This document shows positions 1 through 10,657 of a stretch of DNA of 64,000 bases, in pieces; positions within the stretch are counted from its first letter, which is position 1, and each line of letters opens with the position of its first letter. Source of the stretch: Delphinapterus leucas (Eukaryota > Chordata > Mammalia > Artiodactyla > Monodontidae); NCBI RefSeq assembly GCF_002288925.2, contig NW_022098036.1, positions 42,517,148-42,581,147 of the forward strand, in the 5' to 3' direction. The notes under the pieces were generated by a model, which was not told where the DNA came from, made no database searches, and was given only the letters and a program-made list of their open reading frames with translations. The position numbers and the translations under genes are program-made.

Positions 1-662
1 ATGGACGGATAGAGCCCTAGGACAAATGGTGGAAGCAAGAGTATACAGACAAGCTCTCACACAGAAGCATACACGTACACATTCACAAAAAGAGGAAAAG
101 GGAAAAAAAATCATAGATCTCGCTCCTAAATTCGACCTCTTCAATTTGGGATCATTCCTTGTCTATTCAGGTATTCCACAGATGCAGGGTATATCAAGTT
201 GATTGTGGAGCTTTAATCCGCTGCTTCTGAGGCTGCTGGGAGAGATTTCCCTTTCTCTTCTTTGTTCTCACAGCTCACAGGAGCTCAGCTTTGGATTTGG
301 CCCTGCCTCTGCGTGTAGGTCGCTGGAGGGCGTCTGTTTTTTGCTCAGACAGGACGGGGTTAAAGGAGCCGGTGATTCGGGGGCTCCGGCTCACTCAGGC
401 TGGGGGTGGGGGGGGGGGAGGGAGGGGCACTGCGTGCGGGGCGGCCCTGCGGCGTCAGAGGCGGCGTGACGTTGCGGCAGAGGCCGGCGTGACGTTGCAG
501 CAGCCTGAGGTCCGCCGTGCGTTCTCCCGGGGAAGTTGTCCCTGGTTCCCGGGAACCTGGCAGTGGCGGGCTGCACAGGCTCCGCGGAAGAGGGGTGTGG
601 AGAGTGACCTGTGCTCGCACACAGGCCCCTTGGTGGCGGCAGCAGCAGCCGCAGCGTCTCCC

Positions 663-794
663 GCCCGTCTCTGGGGTCCGCGCTTTCAGCCGCGGCTCGC
701 GCCCGTCTCTGGGGTTCGCGCTTTTAGCCGCGGCTCGCGCCCGTCTCTGGGGTTCGCGCTTTTAGCCGCGGCTCGCGCCCGTCTCTGGAGTTCC
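663..794 (-). repeat. 38-bp tandem repeat in the L1 5'UTR
   Basis: Three full 38-bp units (663-700, 701-738, 739-776) and a partial fourth (777-794) lie head to tail. Units 2 and 3 are identical; unit 1 differs at two C/T positions. Each unit ends with an AGCCGCGGCTCGC-type GC palindrome. The plus-strand unit starts GCCCGTCTCTGGGG. Variable repeats in L1 5'UTRs are known to affect promoter strength in other mammals; that role here is inference. Confidence 0.93.
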
Positions 795-904
795 TTTAAG
801 CAGCACTCTTAAACCCCTCTCCTCGCGCACCAGGAAACAAAGAAGGAAGAAAAAGTCTCTTGCCTCTTCGGCAGGTGCAGGCTTTTCCCCGAACTCCCTC
901 CCGG

Positions 905-1213
905 CTAGTCGTGGTGCACTAACCCCTTCAGGCTATGTTCAAGCCGCCAACCCCAGTCCTCTCCCTGCGCTCCGTCCAAAACCGAAACCCGAGCCTCAGC
1001 TCGCAGTCCCGCCCGCCCCGGCGGGTGAGCAGACAAGCCTCTCGGGCTGGTGAGTGCCGGTCGGCACCGATCCTCTGTGCGGGAATCTCCCCGCTTTGCC
1101 CTCCGCACCCGTCGCTGTGCACTACTCCGCGGTGCCAAAGCTCCCCCCTCCGCCTCCCGCAGTCTCCGCCCGCGGAGGGGCTTCCTAGTGTGTGGAAACT
1201 TTTCCTCCTTCAC
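905..1213 (-). other. Upstream ORF in the L1 5'UTR (102 codons), sense strand
   Basis: A 102-codon frame runs in the same direction as the L1. It is rich in Arg, Gly and Ser because the DNA is GC-rich. I recognise no domain. It could be translated as an upstream ORF of the L1 RNA, but nothing in the sequence shows this. It is not ORF1. Confidence 0.2.
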
Positions 1214-1469
1214 AGCTCCCTCCCACTGGCGCAGGTGCCGTCCTTATTCTTTTGTCTCTGTTTTTTCTTTTTTTCTTTTGCCCTACCCAGGTACGTGGGG
1301 AGTTTCTTGCCTTTTGGGAGGTCTGAGGTCTTCTGCCAGCCTTCAGTAGGTGTTCTGTAGGAGTTGTTCCACGTGTAGATGTATTTCTGGTGTATCCGTG
1401 GGGAGGAAGGCGATCTCCGCTTCTTACTCTTCCGCCATCTTCAAGGTCCCCCCCTCAGCTTATTTTATT

Positions 1470-2607
1470 ATAGAATAGAATAGGAAAGCCTGTTCGGGAG
1501 AGAAACAGGTGTGTGGCCATATGACCATTTGATAAAGAGATTAATCAGCTATCTCAACAGAAGCCAGGAGCTATTGTCCAAGACAATGGAAGAAAGATCC
1601 CGAAGGCCATTCAGAGCTCGTCAGAGCTTCCTTCCTCCCATCACAGGTCCAGAGTGCATGGGGTCACTGGTGCCCCATGGGGACCTCAGTGCACGTTGCC
1701 TGGTGCCTCCTCACATCACAGGCTCCTTCTCCCTTCACTCCATCACTGCCTGCCTTGGCCACCCCAGTTGTGGCTCCCAAATGCCTCTAGATTGTACTCA
1801 GCATAATTGTGGGGTTATGACTGTCTCCACTGAGATTTCAAAGGACAGAACCTCTTGGCAGAGGCACAGGCTCAGGACTCCAACCCCAGAGAGCCACAGG
1901 CCGAGGAAAAGAACTGCTACAAGGTCATGCAAAGCCATAGGTGCAGGGCTGCCCCGCAAAACTGAGAGGGCAGAACTGCCCCCCTAGTGGGTCTGGAAGG
2001 CAGATCTCCCATTCTGGAGGGCCTGGAGGGCAGAGCATGGAGCCAAAGAGAATTAAAGTTGACCCTTGAACAATACCAGGGTTAAGGGCACCAACCTTCT
2101 ACTCACCCCCAATTCCCCCCTCTTTCACAGTTGAAAATCCAAATATAACTTTATGGTTAGTCCTCTGTATCCATGAATATGCATCCACAGATTCAACCAG
2201 CCTCAGATCATGTAGCACTGTCGTTTATTGAAAAAAATCTGTGTGTAAGTGGACCTGTACATTTCAAACCCATGTTGTTCAAGGGTTGACTGTATTCTTG
2301 AGACTTAAGGTTTAATGGAAATTGTCCCATTGGGTTTTGTCCTTGCTTGGTGGGACCTGTCACCCCCTTTCCTATTTCTTCCTTTTGGAATGGGAATGTC
2401 TATTCTATGCCTGTCTCACCATTATGTTTCAGAAACATATAGCATGTTTGATTTAACAGATTCACAACTGGAGAAGAATTTGCCTCAAGATGAATCATAG
2501 GTTGAATTCACTTATATTTAATTTAGATCTTTAGGTGAAACTTTCGACTTAGGCTTTTGAGTTGATGACGTGAGACGGACATGAATTTTGGAGGCCAGGG
2601 TCAGAAT
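1470..2607 (+). mobile_element. ERVL-MaLR internal sequence (MLT1/MST-type), decayed
   Basis: The stretch matches my memory of MaLR internal sequence in order: the AGAAGCCAGGAGCT region, a CTTCCTCCCATCACAGGTCC region near 1630, a segment rich in GGAGGGCAGAG motifs at 1960-2035, then, after a MITE at 2056-2292, the ACTTAAGGTTTAATGG and GGACATGAATTTTGG regions that lead directly into an LTR at 2608. It explains the 158-codon open frame at 1511-1987, which shows no known protein domain. MaLR elements are non-autonomous retrovirus-like elements. The element is broken by a DNA transposon and truncated at its 5' side by the L1 at 1-1455 or earlier. Confidence 0.72.
2056..2292. mobile_element. Tigger-type MITE (MER8-like)
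   Basis: Inverted termini AGTTGACCCTTGAACAA at the left and TTGTTCAAGGGTTGACT at the right bound about 237 bp, with TA dinucleotides at 2054-2055 and 2293-2294 as the expected TcMar target duplication. The interior has the tandem CCGCGGATTCAACCA-type motif in decayed form near 2185. It sits inside the MaLR internal sequence, so it is younger than that element. The family name is from memory; the superfamily is more certain than the name. Confidence 0.82.
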
Positions 2608-3092
2608 GCTATAGACTGAAGGTTTGTGTCTCCTCAAAATTCATATGTTTTGTTTCTTGATCTAGATGTGAAATACACTGTTCATTTAATGAATTTGCAG
2701 TGAGTTGTACACCTATGCTAATTTCTCTGTTCTATATTATTTGTCGTTAAAAAGCTAAAGAAATGGCAAAAAAAAAAAAATCTAGTCCCAAATGTGATGG
2801 TATTTGGAAATAGGCTTTTGGGGAGATGATTAAGTCATGAGGGTAGAGCCCTCATGAATGGGATTAGTGTCCTTATGAAAGAGACCCAAGAGAACTCCCT
2901 CATCCCTTTCATCATGTGAGGTTATAGTGAAAAGATGTCCATCTATAAACCAGGAAGTGGGTTTCCACCAGACACTGAATCTGCTGGTGCTTGATCTTGG
3001 GCTCCCTAAGTTCCACCACTGTGAGAAATAAATACCACCATGCTACCCAACCTATGGTGTTTTGTTAGAGCAGCTTGAGTGAACTACGACTA
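2608..3092 (+). mobile_element. ERVL-MaLR 3' LTR (MLT1-like) with a nested L1 tail
   Basis: The LTR starts TGCTATAGACTGAAGG and continues with the typical CAAAATTCATATG, AATGTGATGGTATTTGG, TCATGAGGGTAGAGCCC and GACACTGAATCTGCTGG motifs. A GAGAAATAAAT polyadenylation region lies near 3021-3033, and it ends near GAACTACGAC. It directly follows MaLR internal sequence, so it is the 3' LTR. It is interrupted at about 2651-2780 by a short L1 3' end. LTRs of this type carry the retroelement promoter and polyA signal; this one is old and not expected to be active. Confidence 0.8.
2651..2780 (+). mobile_element. 5'-truncated L1 3' end with A tail, nested in the LTR
   Basis: Between two halves of the MaLR LTR lies about 130 bp with the L1M-type 3' end order: TTCTTGATCTAG, a GAGTTGTACACCTATG segment, then a final A run at 2768-2780. 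Removing it restores the expected LTR order. It is only the extreme 3' end of an L1, as expected from aborted target-primed reverse transcription. Confidence 0.65.
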
Positions 3093-3134
3093 TATCCTCT
3101 CTTTTCCTAAGATACCTTTGCCTCAAATCTTTCT

Positions 3135-3475
3135 TTTTTAAAACATATTGCAGACTATTGTCAAATTAAACTTCCTCCAAAGTCTATTTTCATGTCCAGT
3201 CCCTACTTAAAACTTTTAATACCTACCCATCACCTAGATGTTGAAGCACAAACTCTTTAACCCATTATTCCTTTTGCGGTCTGCTCCCAAATTACTTTTG
3301 CAAATCCTCCTCCAACATTATAAATTCCGAAGCAGTCAGAACATTCACAGTGTTTCCCTTAACTGAACTGTTCCCTGCCACTTTCCTTCTCATCCAATTA
3401 CCAGTCATTTCTGTCAGTTGTCCTCAAGTCCCACCTTTTCCATAAAATATATCTTGTTTTTTCCCGTTTCTGAAA
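3135..3475 (+). mobile_element. L2 LINE fragment (3' region)
   Basis: Contains the degraded L2 3' order: TCCCTACTTAAAACTTTTAAT, CACAAACTCTTTAACCC, GTCTGCTCCC, CCACTTTCCTTCTCATCCA, then CAAGTCCCACCTTTTCC. L2 is an ancient mammalian LINE that no longer moves. Confidence 0.6.
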
Positions 3476-3589
3476 TCTTATGCTGTTAACTTCATGCCAG
3501 TCATTCATAGAGGGACATTTCCTGGTGGCATAGTTTTACTAGTTGCATTGTTAGTTAATTCTTTGTGAGGTTCCTTGAAGTCAGGCTGC

Positions 3590-3735
3590 ATTTCTTACCA
3601 ACGAGTTGAGCAACTTTGTTCAAGTCACTTAATTTCTCTGAGCTGCAAATTTCTCATTTATGAAAAATAATAGTCATTTGACTGGTTGTCATATTAAATA
3701 AATGAAAATGTTTAACTATTAAGTAGAATATAGGC
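3590..3735 (+). mobile_element. MIR SINE fragment
   Basis: Shows the MIR core order: TTCAAGTCACTTAATTTCTCTGAGC, then CAAATTTCTCATTTATGAAAAATAATAG and a decayed tail. Old mammal-wide SINE. Confidence 0.6.
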
Positions 3736-3859
3736 AGCTATATAGGCAGTTATAATAAGTTATATTTTGTTTGCATCCTTCACATGCTTAAAAACAATGC
3801 TGGGTTTTAATAGTTGTTCAGTAAACATTTGGTAAAATAAACAGTTAATTCATTCACTT

Positions 3860-3981
3860 TTTTTTTTTTTTTTGGCCATGCCACGTGGCTCTTGGGATCT
3901 TAGTTCTCCCACTAGGTATTGAACCCGGGCCACAACAGTGAAAGCACCGAGTCCTAACCACTGGACCGCCAGGGAATTCCC
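3860..3981 (-). mobile_element. tRNA-derived SINE (Bov-tA/CHR-1-like), short and old
   Basis: On the minus strand it starts GGGAATTCCCTGGCGGTCC, carries an A-box (GGCGGTCCAGTGG) and a B-box region (GGGTTCAATACC), and ends in an A tail that appears here as a T run at 3860-3873. A target duplication (ATTCACTT, 3852-3859 and 3983-3990) brackets it. It lacks the longer 3' domain of the CHR-2 copies elsewhere in the window. Confidence 0.88.
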
Positions 3982-3990
3982 AATTCACTT

Positions 3991-6718
3991 CTGGTAAATG
4001 ATCTTTCTCTAAAGTTTTTTCTTTTTTTCTTTCTCTAAATATTTCCAGATTCTGGATGAAATTGATTTGGTTCCATATCCCTTAGAAGATAATGATTGCA
4101 AATGAATGAATACTCATAGCTGTTTGACTTTGCTCCTTTATGAGAGCTGATTCAGTTATAGCTTAACCTTCAGAGAAGGAATATGGAATAGTAGTTTATG
4201 ATTCTTCAGGGGTACTATCTCCATTGGCAATCATTCAGGAAGGATTACGTCAAAGTTACCTGTTCTTTTGTCCCAAGAATCGTGTGGGCATGGAGATTTT
4301 TGGTGGTGGTAATATAACTTAGGGTAAGAGAAGTGAGGTCATAAAATTGAACACGAGAAGGAGAGAGAGAGAGAGATGGAGAACTTGGGTTAACCATCTA
4401 TGTATTTGCAAGAGAAGAGTCTAACCTATCTTGTCTTGGATCTGTGTTTTGGGCTGAATGAAAATAAACTAAGACATATAGCCCTCCAAGTAACCACCTG
4501 TTTTGAATTCTGTTAGTTTATTAACCTCAAACACCTTCTCCCGTTAGCTTTGTTGAGATTTATCCAGCAATATTGGCTTATTCTAGCTTTTCCTTATTTC
4601 ATAAAGGAGATAATTTCTTAGAGAAAAAAATATGTATGTCCCTGAAAAACTTACCAGATTAATTTTTCAGGGATAAAATTAGACTATAGCACCAAAATTG
4701 TTGTTTAGTCTCTTAACTGTTGACATTAATAAACCTTGGTGTTGACCAAAGGAATTATCATGTGATCTCCTTTTTGTAGGACTCAGACCTGAAGCACTAT
4801 TCTGAACTGAAAAATTCATCTCTACATTTCCTGGCTGGTTTGCCAAGTGAAAGAATAACTGACTATCTCAAATGCAAGTTTGTTTTACTTCCTTTTTAGC
4901 AGAAAAATCAAGCTATGGTAATTATAATTTTTATTATGAAGGTCTTTTTTTTCCCCACCATTTTAAGGTGGTTAAATTTATGGTGTCTGAGAACTGATTA
5001 GCCAACCAACCCGAGCTATGCAACTTTAACTGTCCAAAGCATCCAAAGGGTTCTAATTAACAGACTTTTGGGGGACTTCAAACAGTCAAAGCCTTTGAAT
5101 GTAAGCCATTCCCCAAGGCAGCATCTACTTGGCATAAAGTAAAGGGGAGCTCTGGCAGCTATTCTCTTGATTTGATCAGTGTAGCTAGTCCGGGTTCTAT
5201 TTCCCTACTGAATTAGCTGGTTTGGCTGCCTGCACTAATCAAGTCAGATGGATAATTGTCCAATCTTCCTTGCATTTTGTATCCTATAAGCAGAGTTTAG
5301 AAAAAAACAGGACTAATGACAGCCAATAACTGATCGTCCTGCTTTTTAAAGATTATTATTATGTTATTACTAGGTCAGCTGTCCAAGGTCAGAATGTTCT
5401 GTTGGTTTCTGTCAAGGTGTTCTTGTTTGGTTTGATTTCATTCCCACTTACTGTAAACCAAATTAGTCTTTTCAGAGATGTTTAACATTGGTTGAAATCT
5501 TAGCATAACGCTTGACCCCAGCTGTGAAAACCAAAAAATGTTTGAAATGGGAAATATGACATACAAACAAGATACTACCTGTGTTTCTGTTACCTAAAAC
5601 ATAGCTGCTGTTCTCTCAGTCCATTGAACAGCTCTGTTCAAGAGCCGGAATATAGTCATACTACAGTAGCATTAATAATTTAGTCTTGGTTTTGCATCAT
5701 TAGATGTTTTTACCACTTATCTCTCAACCCAGGGGCATTTGCTAAGACCAGTTTCTCATTTTTAAATGATGGCACTAAGCCCTAGAAAAGACTATCAAAT
5801 TGTTATTTTTCTTTTATGAATGGTGACTCAAAGACCATTCAAAAGTTTTACTGCATGTCTCTTGTGGTGCCCTTTAGAAGGGAGCTTTAATAAAAGCCAT
5901 TTTGTACTTACTTTGGGGAGCTCAGTCTGAATTGGGGGGAGCTTATTAAGTGATTTTCCCACTACAAACCACTGACAGTTATGTTTCCTCTTCCCTAAAA
6001 AGCAAGAAGAGAAAAGAGAAACAAATGGCTTGCCTTGGAAAAGTTGATGTATTCAAGTAATAATGAGAGAAAATTGATCTTGGCTTCCTCAAACAGTGGC
6101 TCCCTCTACTGGCATGTGTGGGGGGTGCCCATTGGACTTTGAGTACAAACTATACATATGTATATAGTCACATATATATATAGTGTGTACAATCACACAC
6201 AAGATAGTCCTTGAATAAAACAATGCTGGTCACTAAGTCTCTCCCAGCATACCTCTTTTTTCCATGTCCTCTTAGATTTTCTCCTATGTGCATCTTACTC
6301 TGAGTATTCTCTCTCACAGTCAACAATTCTTCCAATCTTCCTTTCTCTAAAATGGATTCAGTAACTTCCCACCCCTTTCCCTCCTCTTTCCTTCTTCCTA
6401 TCCCCCAGTTCCCCAGTCATCAGTCCATTAAACTCAACATTACTTGAGTTGAGTTCATGCGAAACTAGCATGATTTCATGTCAGCTCAGAGCGGTATTAT
6501 TCATCCCCAAAGGACTTCAAAATAAACAAGTTGATTGTAAGCTCTTAATATCAGAAAAATACATTTTCTATCTTCTTGGTTCAATATCAGTATCACTTCT
6601 TACAGACTGATAAATGTGGCTGTTAAACATTAGCTGACCCCACATCAGAAATTAAGTGAAGCACAGAAGGCCAGGCCGGGATTTCATTTGAAGGATCTCC
6701 TGGTGGTGGTAAGTACTG

Positions 6719-6721
<3 letters not shown>
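3991..6721. other. Unique, repeat-poor DNA; conserved-element candidate inside
   Basis: I recognise no gene or mobile element. A short (GA)n lies at about 4361-4377 and an AT/TATA-rich patch at about 6155-6185. The part at about 4930-5720 is free of visible repeats and rich in TTAAT, CTTTGAA and homeobox-like ATTA motifs; see the findings. Confidence 0.5.

Positions 6722-6757
<36 letters not shown>
6722..6757. repeat. (GT)18 microsatellite
   Basis: An uninterrupted GT run of 18 units, followed by a short degenerate extension (ACGTGTCTGCATGTGTCTG). It produces false open frames on both strands. Confidence 0.98.
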
Positions 6758-6760
<3 letters not shown>

Positions 6761-7550
6761 TGTCTGCATGTGTCTGCTTGTGAAGAGGGTGGTTGGGCAG
6801 AGAGGAGCAGAAGTATGTAAGAAAGGAGTTGACTCTACCAGGGATGGCAAAAATATGACATCTGTGCTGCCATTCCCTAATCCTAATCCTTTAAGACATA
6901 GGTTGCCGAGTAAGCGTTGCATTCTTTCCCAGTGAGCCAAATACAGCCCAAACTTGTGGTGCGACACAGCCTTTTATTCAGCCACTAACAACTGGAATTT
7001 ATGAGGAAAACTGTTTATACTCATGACCTAGATAATCTCTGTTCATACCCCAAAGTTTGTAGATGAATCTATTGGTGTTTTCTTCTGAGATTAAAAACTC
7101 TCCTTGTAGGCTTTTAATACAAAATTAGAATAATTTTGAGAGTCCCTTTATTCAGGACTCTCTGGAATTTTACACATCTCACGAAGACTTAGGAAAGCAG
7201 TTATACTTTTGATTTTCTCTGAAACATCTGTCCCCACTACTAGGAATTTGGGTCACTGCTTTATTCTTTATATTGTACTATCTAGGGAGTTTCCAAGTTT
7301 CATATTCAGACAGGCATATGATATTAATATATTCCTTAAGTTTATTAAAATGTGGTATTTTCTAGAGAATGAAAAGGAAATGTAGGTGGCTTATGATCAA
7401 TTGTGTCATAGCATGGCACAACATAAGGACAAGATTTTATTTTTGATCTAATCCTTACTCTAACTTGAACCCACCAAAAGTGTGATTATTCAATATGTAC
7501 AACATCCAGATATATAGCTAATGTGTACTGGGAAAAATATATGGAGAGGC
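6758..7550. other. Unique DNA, nothing recognised
   Basis: No repeat family, exon or RNA gene is visible. Open frames here are short and overlap the adjacent GT run. Confidence 0.5.
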
Positions 7551-7775
7551 AGTGGGGCATAGTGACTATGAGACTGGTGGTGGCTAGCTGGGTTGGAATC
7601 CAAGCTCACTAGTTGTACGATTTTGGGAAAGTTACTTAATCTTTTGGTGACTCGATTTGCTCATTTGTGAAAGGAAGATATTAACAGTACCTACCTCTTA
7701 GGATTATTTTGAGAATTTGTTGATTTAATTCATATCAAGCGTTTAGAAGACTAAGTACACAATAACATCAGTTAC
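7551..7775 (+). mobile_element. MIR SINE
   Basis: Good MIR order: AGTGGGGCATAGTGACTATG, GGTTGGAATCCAAGCTC, TTTTGGGAAAGTTACTTAATC, TTTGCTCATTTGTGAAAGG, ACCTACCTCTTAGGATTATT and a decayed tail. Confidence 0.82.
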
Positions 7776-7984
7776 CACAGTCATACAACTGATGCTGAAA
7801 TTAACCACACAATGCCATCTTAGCCATATACCACCCAATCAGCAATATGTATCTTTGTATTTAGTCCCCTGTTCTTTTTACTCATAGAATACCTATGATT
7901 TTTAAGAGGGTACTGTATGTATCTTAATAAGACATTTAATAGGGAAAACTGATTTTAAATCAAAAACATTGTATATACCAACTT

Positions 7985-8160
7985 TTAGTGCATAATATAT
8001 GCCAAAGGCAGTAGTTAACTATCTAGCCTATGTCATTTACTATCCTACACTACAAATAAGAAAACTGAGGCCCAGAGGAAAAAGTTATCATCCCAGGTTC
8101 CCCAGCTAATAAGCCAGAGCCAGGATTTAAACCCAAGTCTGTTTCGTCTGTCCTTTTTCT
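7985..8160 (-). mobile_element. MIR SINE
   Basis: Reverse-oriented MIR core: AAGAAAACTGAGGCCCAGAG, then CCCCAGCTAATAAGCCAGAG and AGGATTTAAACCCAAGTCTG. Old and partly decayed. Confidence 0.72.
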
Positions 8161-10104
8161 GTTGTATTAAAGCTCTGGAAATATGTGGAGTGAGAGTCTA
8201 GTAAATACACACAAGGTACCACCATCTTCTATGAATAAATATTTCTATGCTTGAATTGGGAGAATCTGCCTGAATCAATATTATTTAACACAAAACCCTA
8301 ATTTTCTGTGAAAAAAATTGCATGGAAAAAAATAAGAAAATATTCAGATGGCTCATTCAGTTGCCACTGTTTTGTTTTGTTTTTTACTATTTTCACCTGG
8401 TTGAAAAGCAATCTGTCAAGTATGTTCAAAATAACTGGCCAATTGATAATGTGTTGCTGTAGCCTAACTTTTCAGATGCAAATTATTTAATATTCTATGA
8501 ATACTAGTTCCAAGGGAATAGAGAAAAACCTGTGATAACCACCAGGTTTTCTCAGGTTCAGCGTTTCACACAATGACTATAAGAACTTCTTCTGCCCAAA
8601 CTCAAACTTCAGCAACAATGGCGGTTGATTTGTAATCTCATGTCCCACATCCATTTTGGGCTTTCTTCATGCAAAGTACTGAGGGATACTTCTGACAGAA
8701 TATACAACACAGGGTGTCAAAAACAAGATCTACTCTCAGCTGCATTCCTCTAGGCAACACCCCAACCCCCTCCATTCATTCCCCTTGCAATGAGGACAGG
8801 CCTTTCTTAAACACCACAGTCTAATCGCACAGCACCTAAACTACCTAATGATCTCCAGATATTAAACTTTCAAGAGAGAAAAAAATAAAGCCTTTACAAT
8901 TGTGATTCTGTTCTGAGTGCCTTCAGTACAATTCATCAACAGATAGTTTTCTTCTCCAGGTTGAATGAAAAAAATAAAATAAAATCACTCTAGGCTTCTT
9001 CTAGTTCTACACTAAAATATCCCAGAGGGTATAAACTCAAGATTGCTTCACAAATCTACACAATTTTTATGGATGATGAACAACACTGTGGGAAATAAAT
9101 TATGATAGTCAGCTAGGAAATGGAAAATGTCTAAAAATTTCTAAAAATAATGATTACATTTCTCCCCTGTGTGACACATAGCCATTTTTACAGAAGCACA
9201 TAGAGCCCGTGTTAGGAAGGGCAGCTGGTGCCTGTTGTGAGGTTGTTCTTTCTGGTGTTTCTTAGCCCGAGATGTGGGGAGGAAGTAGCCTTCAATTTCA
9301 CATCCTGCAATAATTCATCTTGCCTCCTCTCTGCCAAATCAATCTTCTCTCGTGCTTTCTCTGTCTTGGCAATAAAAATACCATTACCATCCATTCTTCT
9401 TTCTTCCTATAGAAATTAGAGCATGTCTCTGAATATTTAAATATTTGAATTTTAATGTATCCCTTTCCTCAAAAACAGAGTGTCTGTTATGATGCTTTAT
9501 CAAAAATATAGCTGAGAAGAATCTTCTGCTTTTTTTTCTCCCCACACAGGTAAGATAAAGTGCATTAAAGCACACTGAAAGCATTTGAAAATACTGAAAA
9601 TGTAAACACTTTTCTTTATTATGTTTTGAAATAGAACTTGAATTTTCCTTGCTTAACTCTCGTTTAATTGATTCTGGTTTTCTTATTGTGTTTTCTCTCT
9701 CTTTTATACTTCTGAGATATCTTGTACCATGAGTATAACCTTGCCTGAAAGATAACTTTGCATACTGTACCAAAAAAGTGACGTCTTTTTCAAAATTTCC
9801 TTTCTCCAGTCTGTTCTCTCTCTAGTGTACTCTCAGTGTCTGTATAAATTAAGATATCCCCTGTTATATTATATTGCCTCTTTCACATAGCAAAGAAACT
9901 TGCATGTAGAAGGCACTGCAATTCTTAATTGAAGTGGATCTGGCAAGGGGGCAACTCTTTAACCCAGAGGCTCAGACCTTCAAAAGCTGAAGAAGAGGCT
10001 TAGATAAAACGTTACTGTCTACAAAATAAAGAAAACAGTACAAAGACAGAAGTAAAATAAAAGAACTTGACTTTAGTGTTGGTTAAAGGAGAACAAACTT
10101 AGTT
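8161..10104. other. Unique AT-rich DNA, nothing recognised
   Basis: No repeat family or exon is visible. Short open frames at 8308-8490, 9212-9419 and 9384-9773 show no domain, no strong splice context and biased AT-rich composition, so I do not call them genes. Confidence 0.5.
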
Positions 10105-10117
10105 TGAGATGATTTTT

Positions 10118-10323
10118 TTTTTTTTTTTTTGCGGTACGCGGACCTCTCACTGCTGTGGCCTCTCCCGTTGCGGAGCACAGGCTCCGGACACGCAGGCTCA
10201 GCGGCCATGGCTCACGGGCCCAGCCGCTCCGCGGCACGTGGGATCTTCCCAGACCAGGGCACGAACCCGCGCCCCCTGCATCGGCAGGCGGACTCTCAGC
10301 CACCGCGCCACCAGGGAAGCCCC
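10118..10323 (-). mobile_element. CHR-2-type SINE, short form
   Basis: On the minus strand it starts with GGGGCTTCCCTGGTGGCGC, keeps an A-box (TGGCGCGGTGG) and a B-box region (GGGTTCGTGCCC complemented near 10258-10269), and ends in an A tail seen as a T run. A target duplication of TGAGATGATTTTT (10105-10117 and 10324-10336) is perfect. CHR SINEs derive from a tRNA and are copied by L1-type machinery. High CpG retention suggests a recent insertion. Confidence 0.96.
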
Positions 10324-10657
10324 TGAGATGATTTTTTATAACAAAGAAATAAAAGGTTGGTTTACCAAAGCCTGAAAATACACTATAAAAGTAGAACTAG
10401 TATTATAAAATGCAAGACCAGAATATGGCTGAGCTGCACCTTGTTTTATTTGCATTTGTTGTTATTGTACAGTATGACTACAGTATTACTGATTTGTTCT
10501 TCTGAAGTTATTCTTGGTACCTAAGAGACTGTGAATCTCTGCTGCATCATAATGCACTTTGAATTTTTTGTCACTTATGGAAAATTAGTTTAGTTATTTC
10601 ATTGGCCATTTTTGTTTTAAAGTAATGTTTGAGATTTTCCAAAATTTTAAGGAATTT

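Larger units (their letters stand above)
1..1455 (-). mobile_element. L1 5'UTR, young, full 5' end, runs off the left edge
   Basis: Read on the minus strand this begins near 1455 with the typical L1 start: an AAGATGGCGG YY1-type site (its complement lies at 1432-1441). It continues as a CpG-rich 5'UTR of more than 1.4 kb that holds a 38-bp tandem repeat. L1 5'UTRs act as internal RNA polymerase II promoters, and YY1 sets the start site. CpGs are dense and little decayed, which suggests recent insertion. ORF1 and ORF2 would lie beyond position 1, so whether the element is intact cannot be judged. The insertion sits in or beside MaLR internal sequence that starts near 1470. The target-site duplication cannot be seen because the other end is outside the window. 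Confidence 0.88.

Noticed and set aside
905..1213. L1 5'UTR frame as ORF1
   Set aside because: No coiled coil or RRM; true ORF1 lies outside the window.
1511..1987. 158-codon open frame as a gene
   Set aside because: The DNA matches MaLR internal sequence in order and position before its LTR, and the product has no domain.
6623..6967. 114-codon minus-strand frame with a Thr-His repeat
   Set aside because: It reads through the (GT)18 microsatellite. Dinucleotide repeats keep frames open without meaning.
10073..10375. Open frames on both strands over 10.1-10.4 kb
   Set aside because: They are translations of a CHR SINE. The same peptide-like stretches recur at 13.2, 36.7, 39.9, 49.6 and 60.8 kb.
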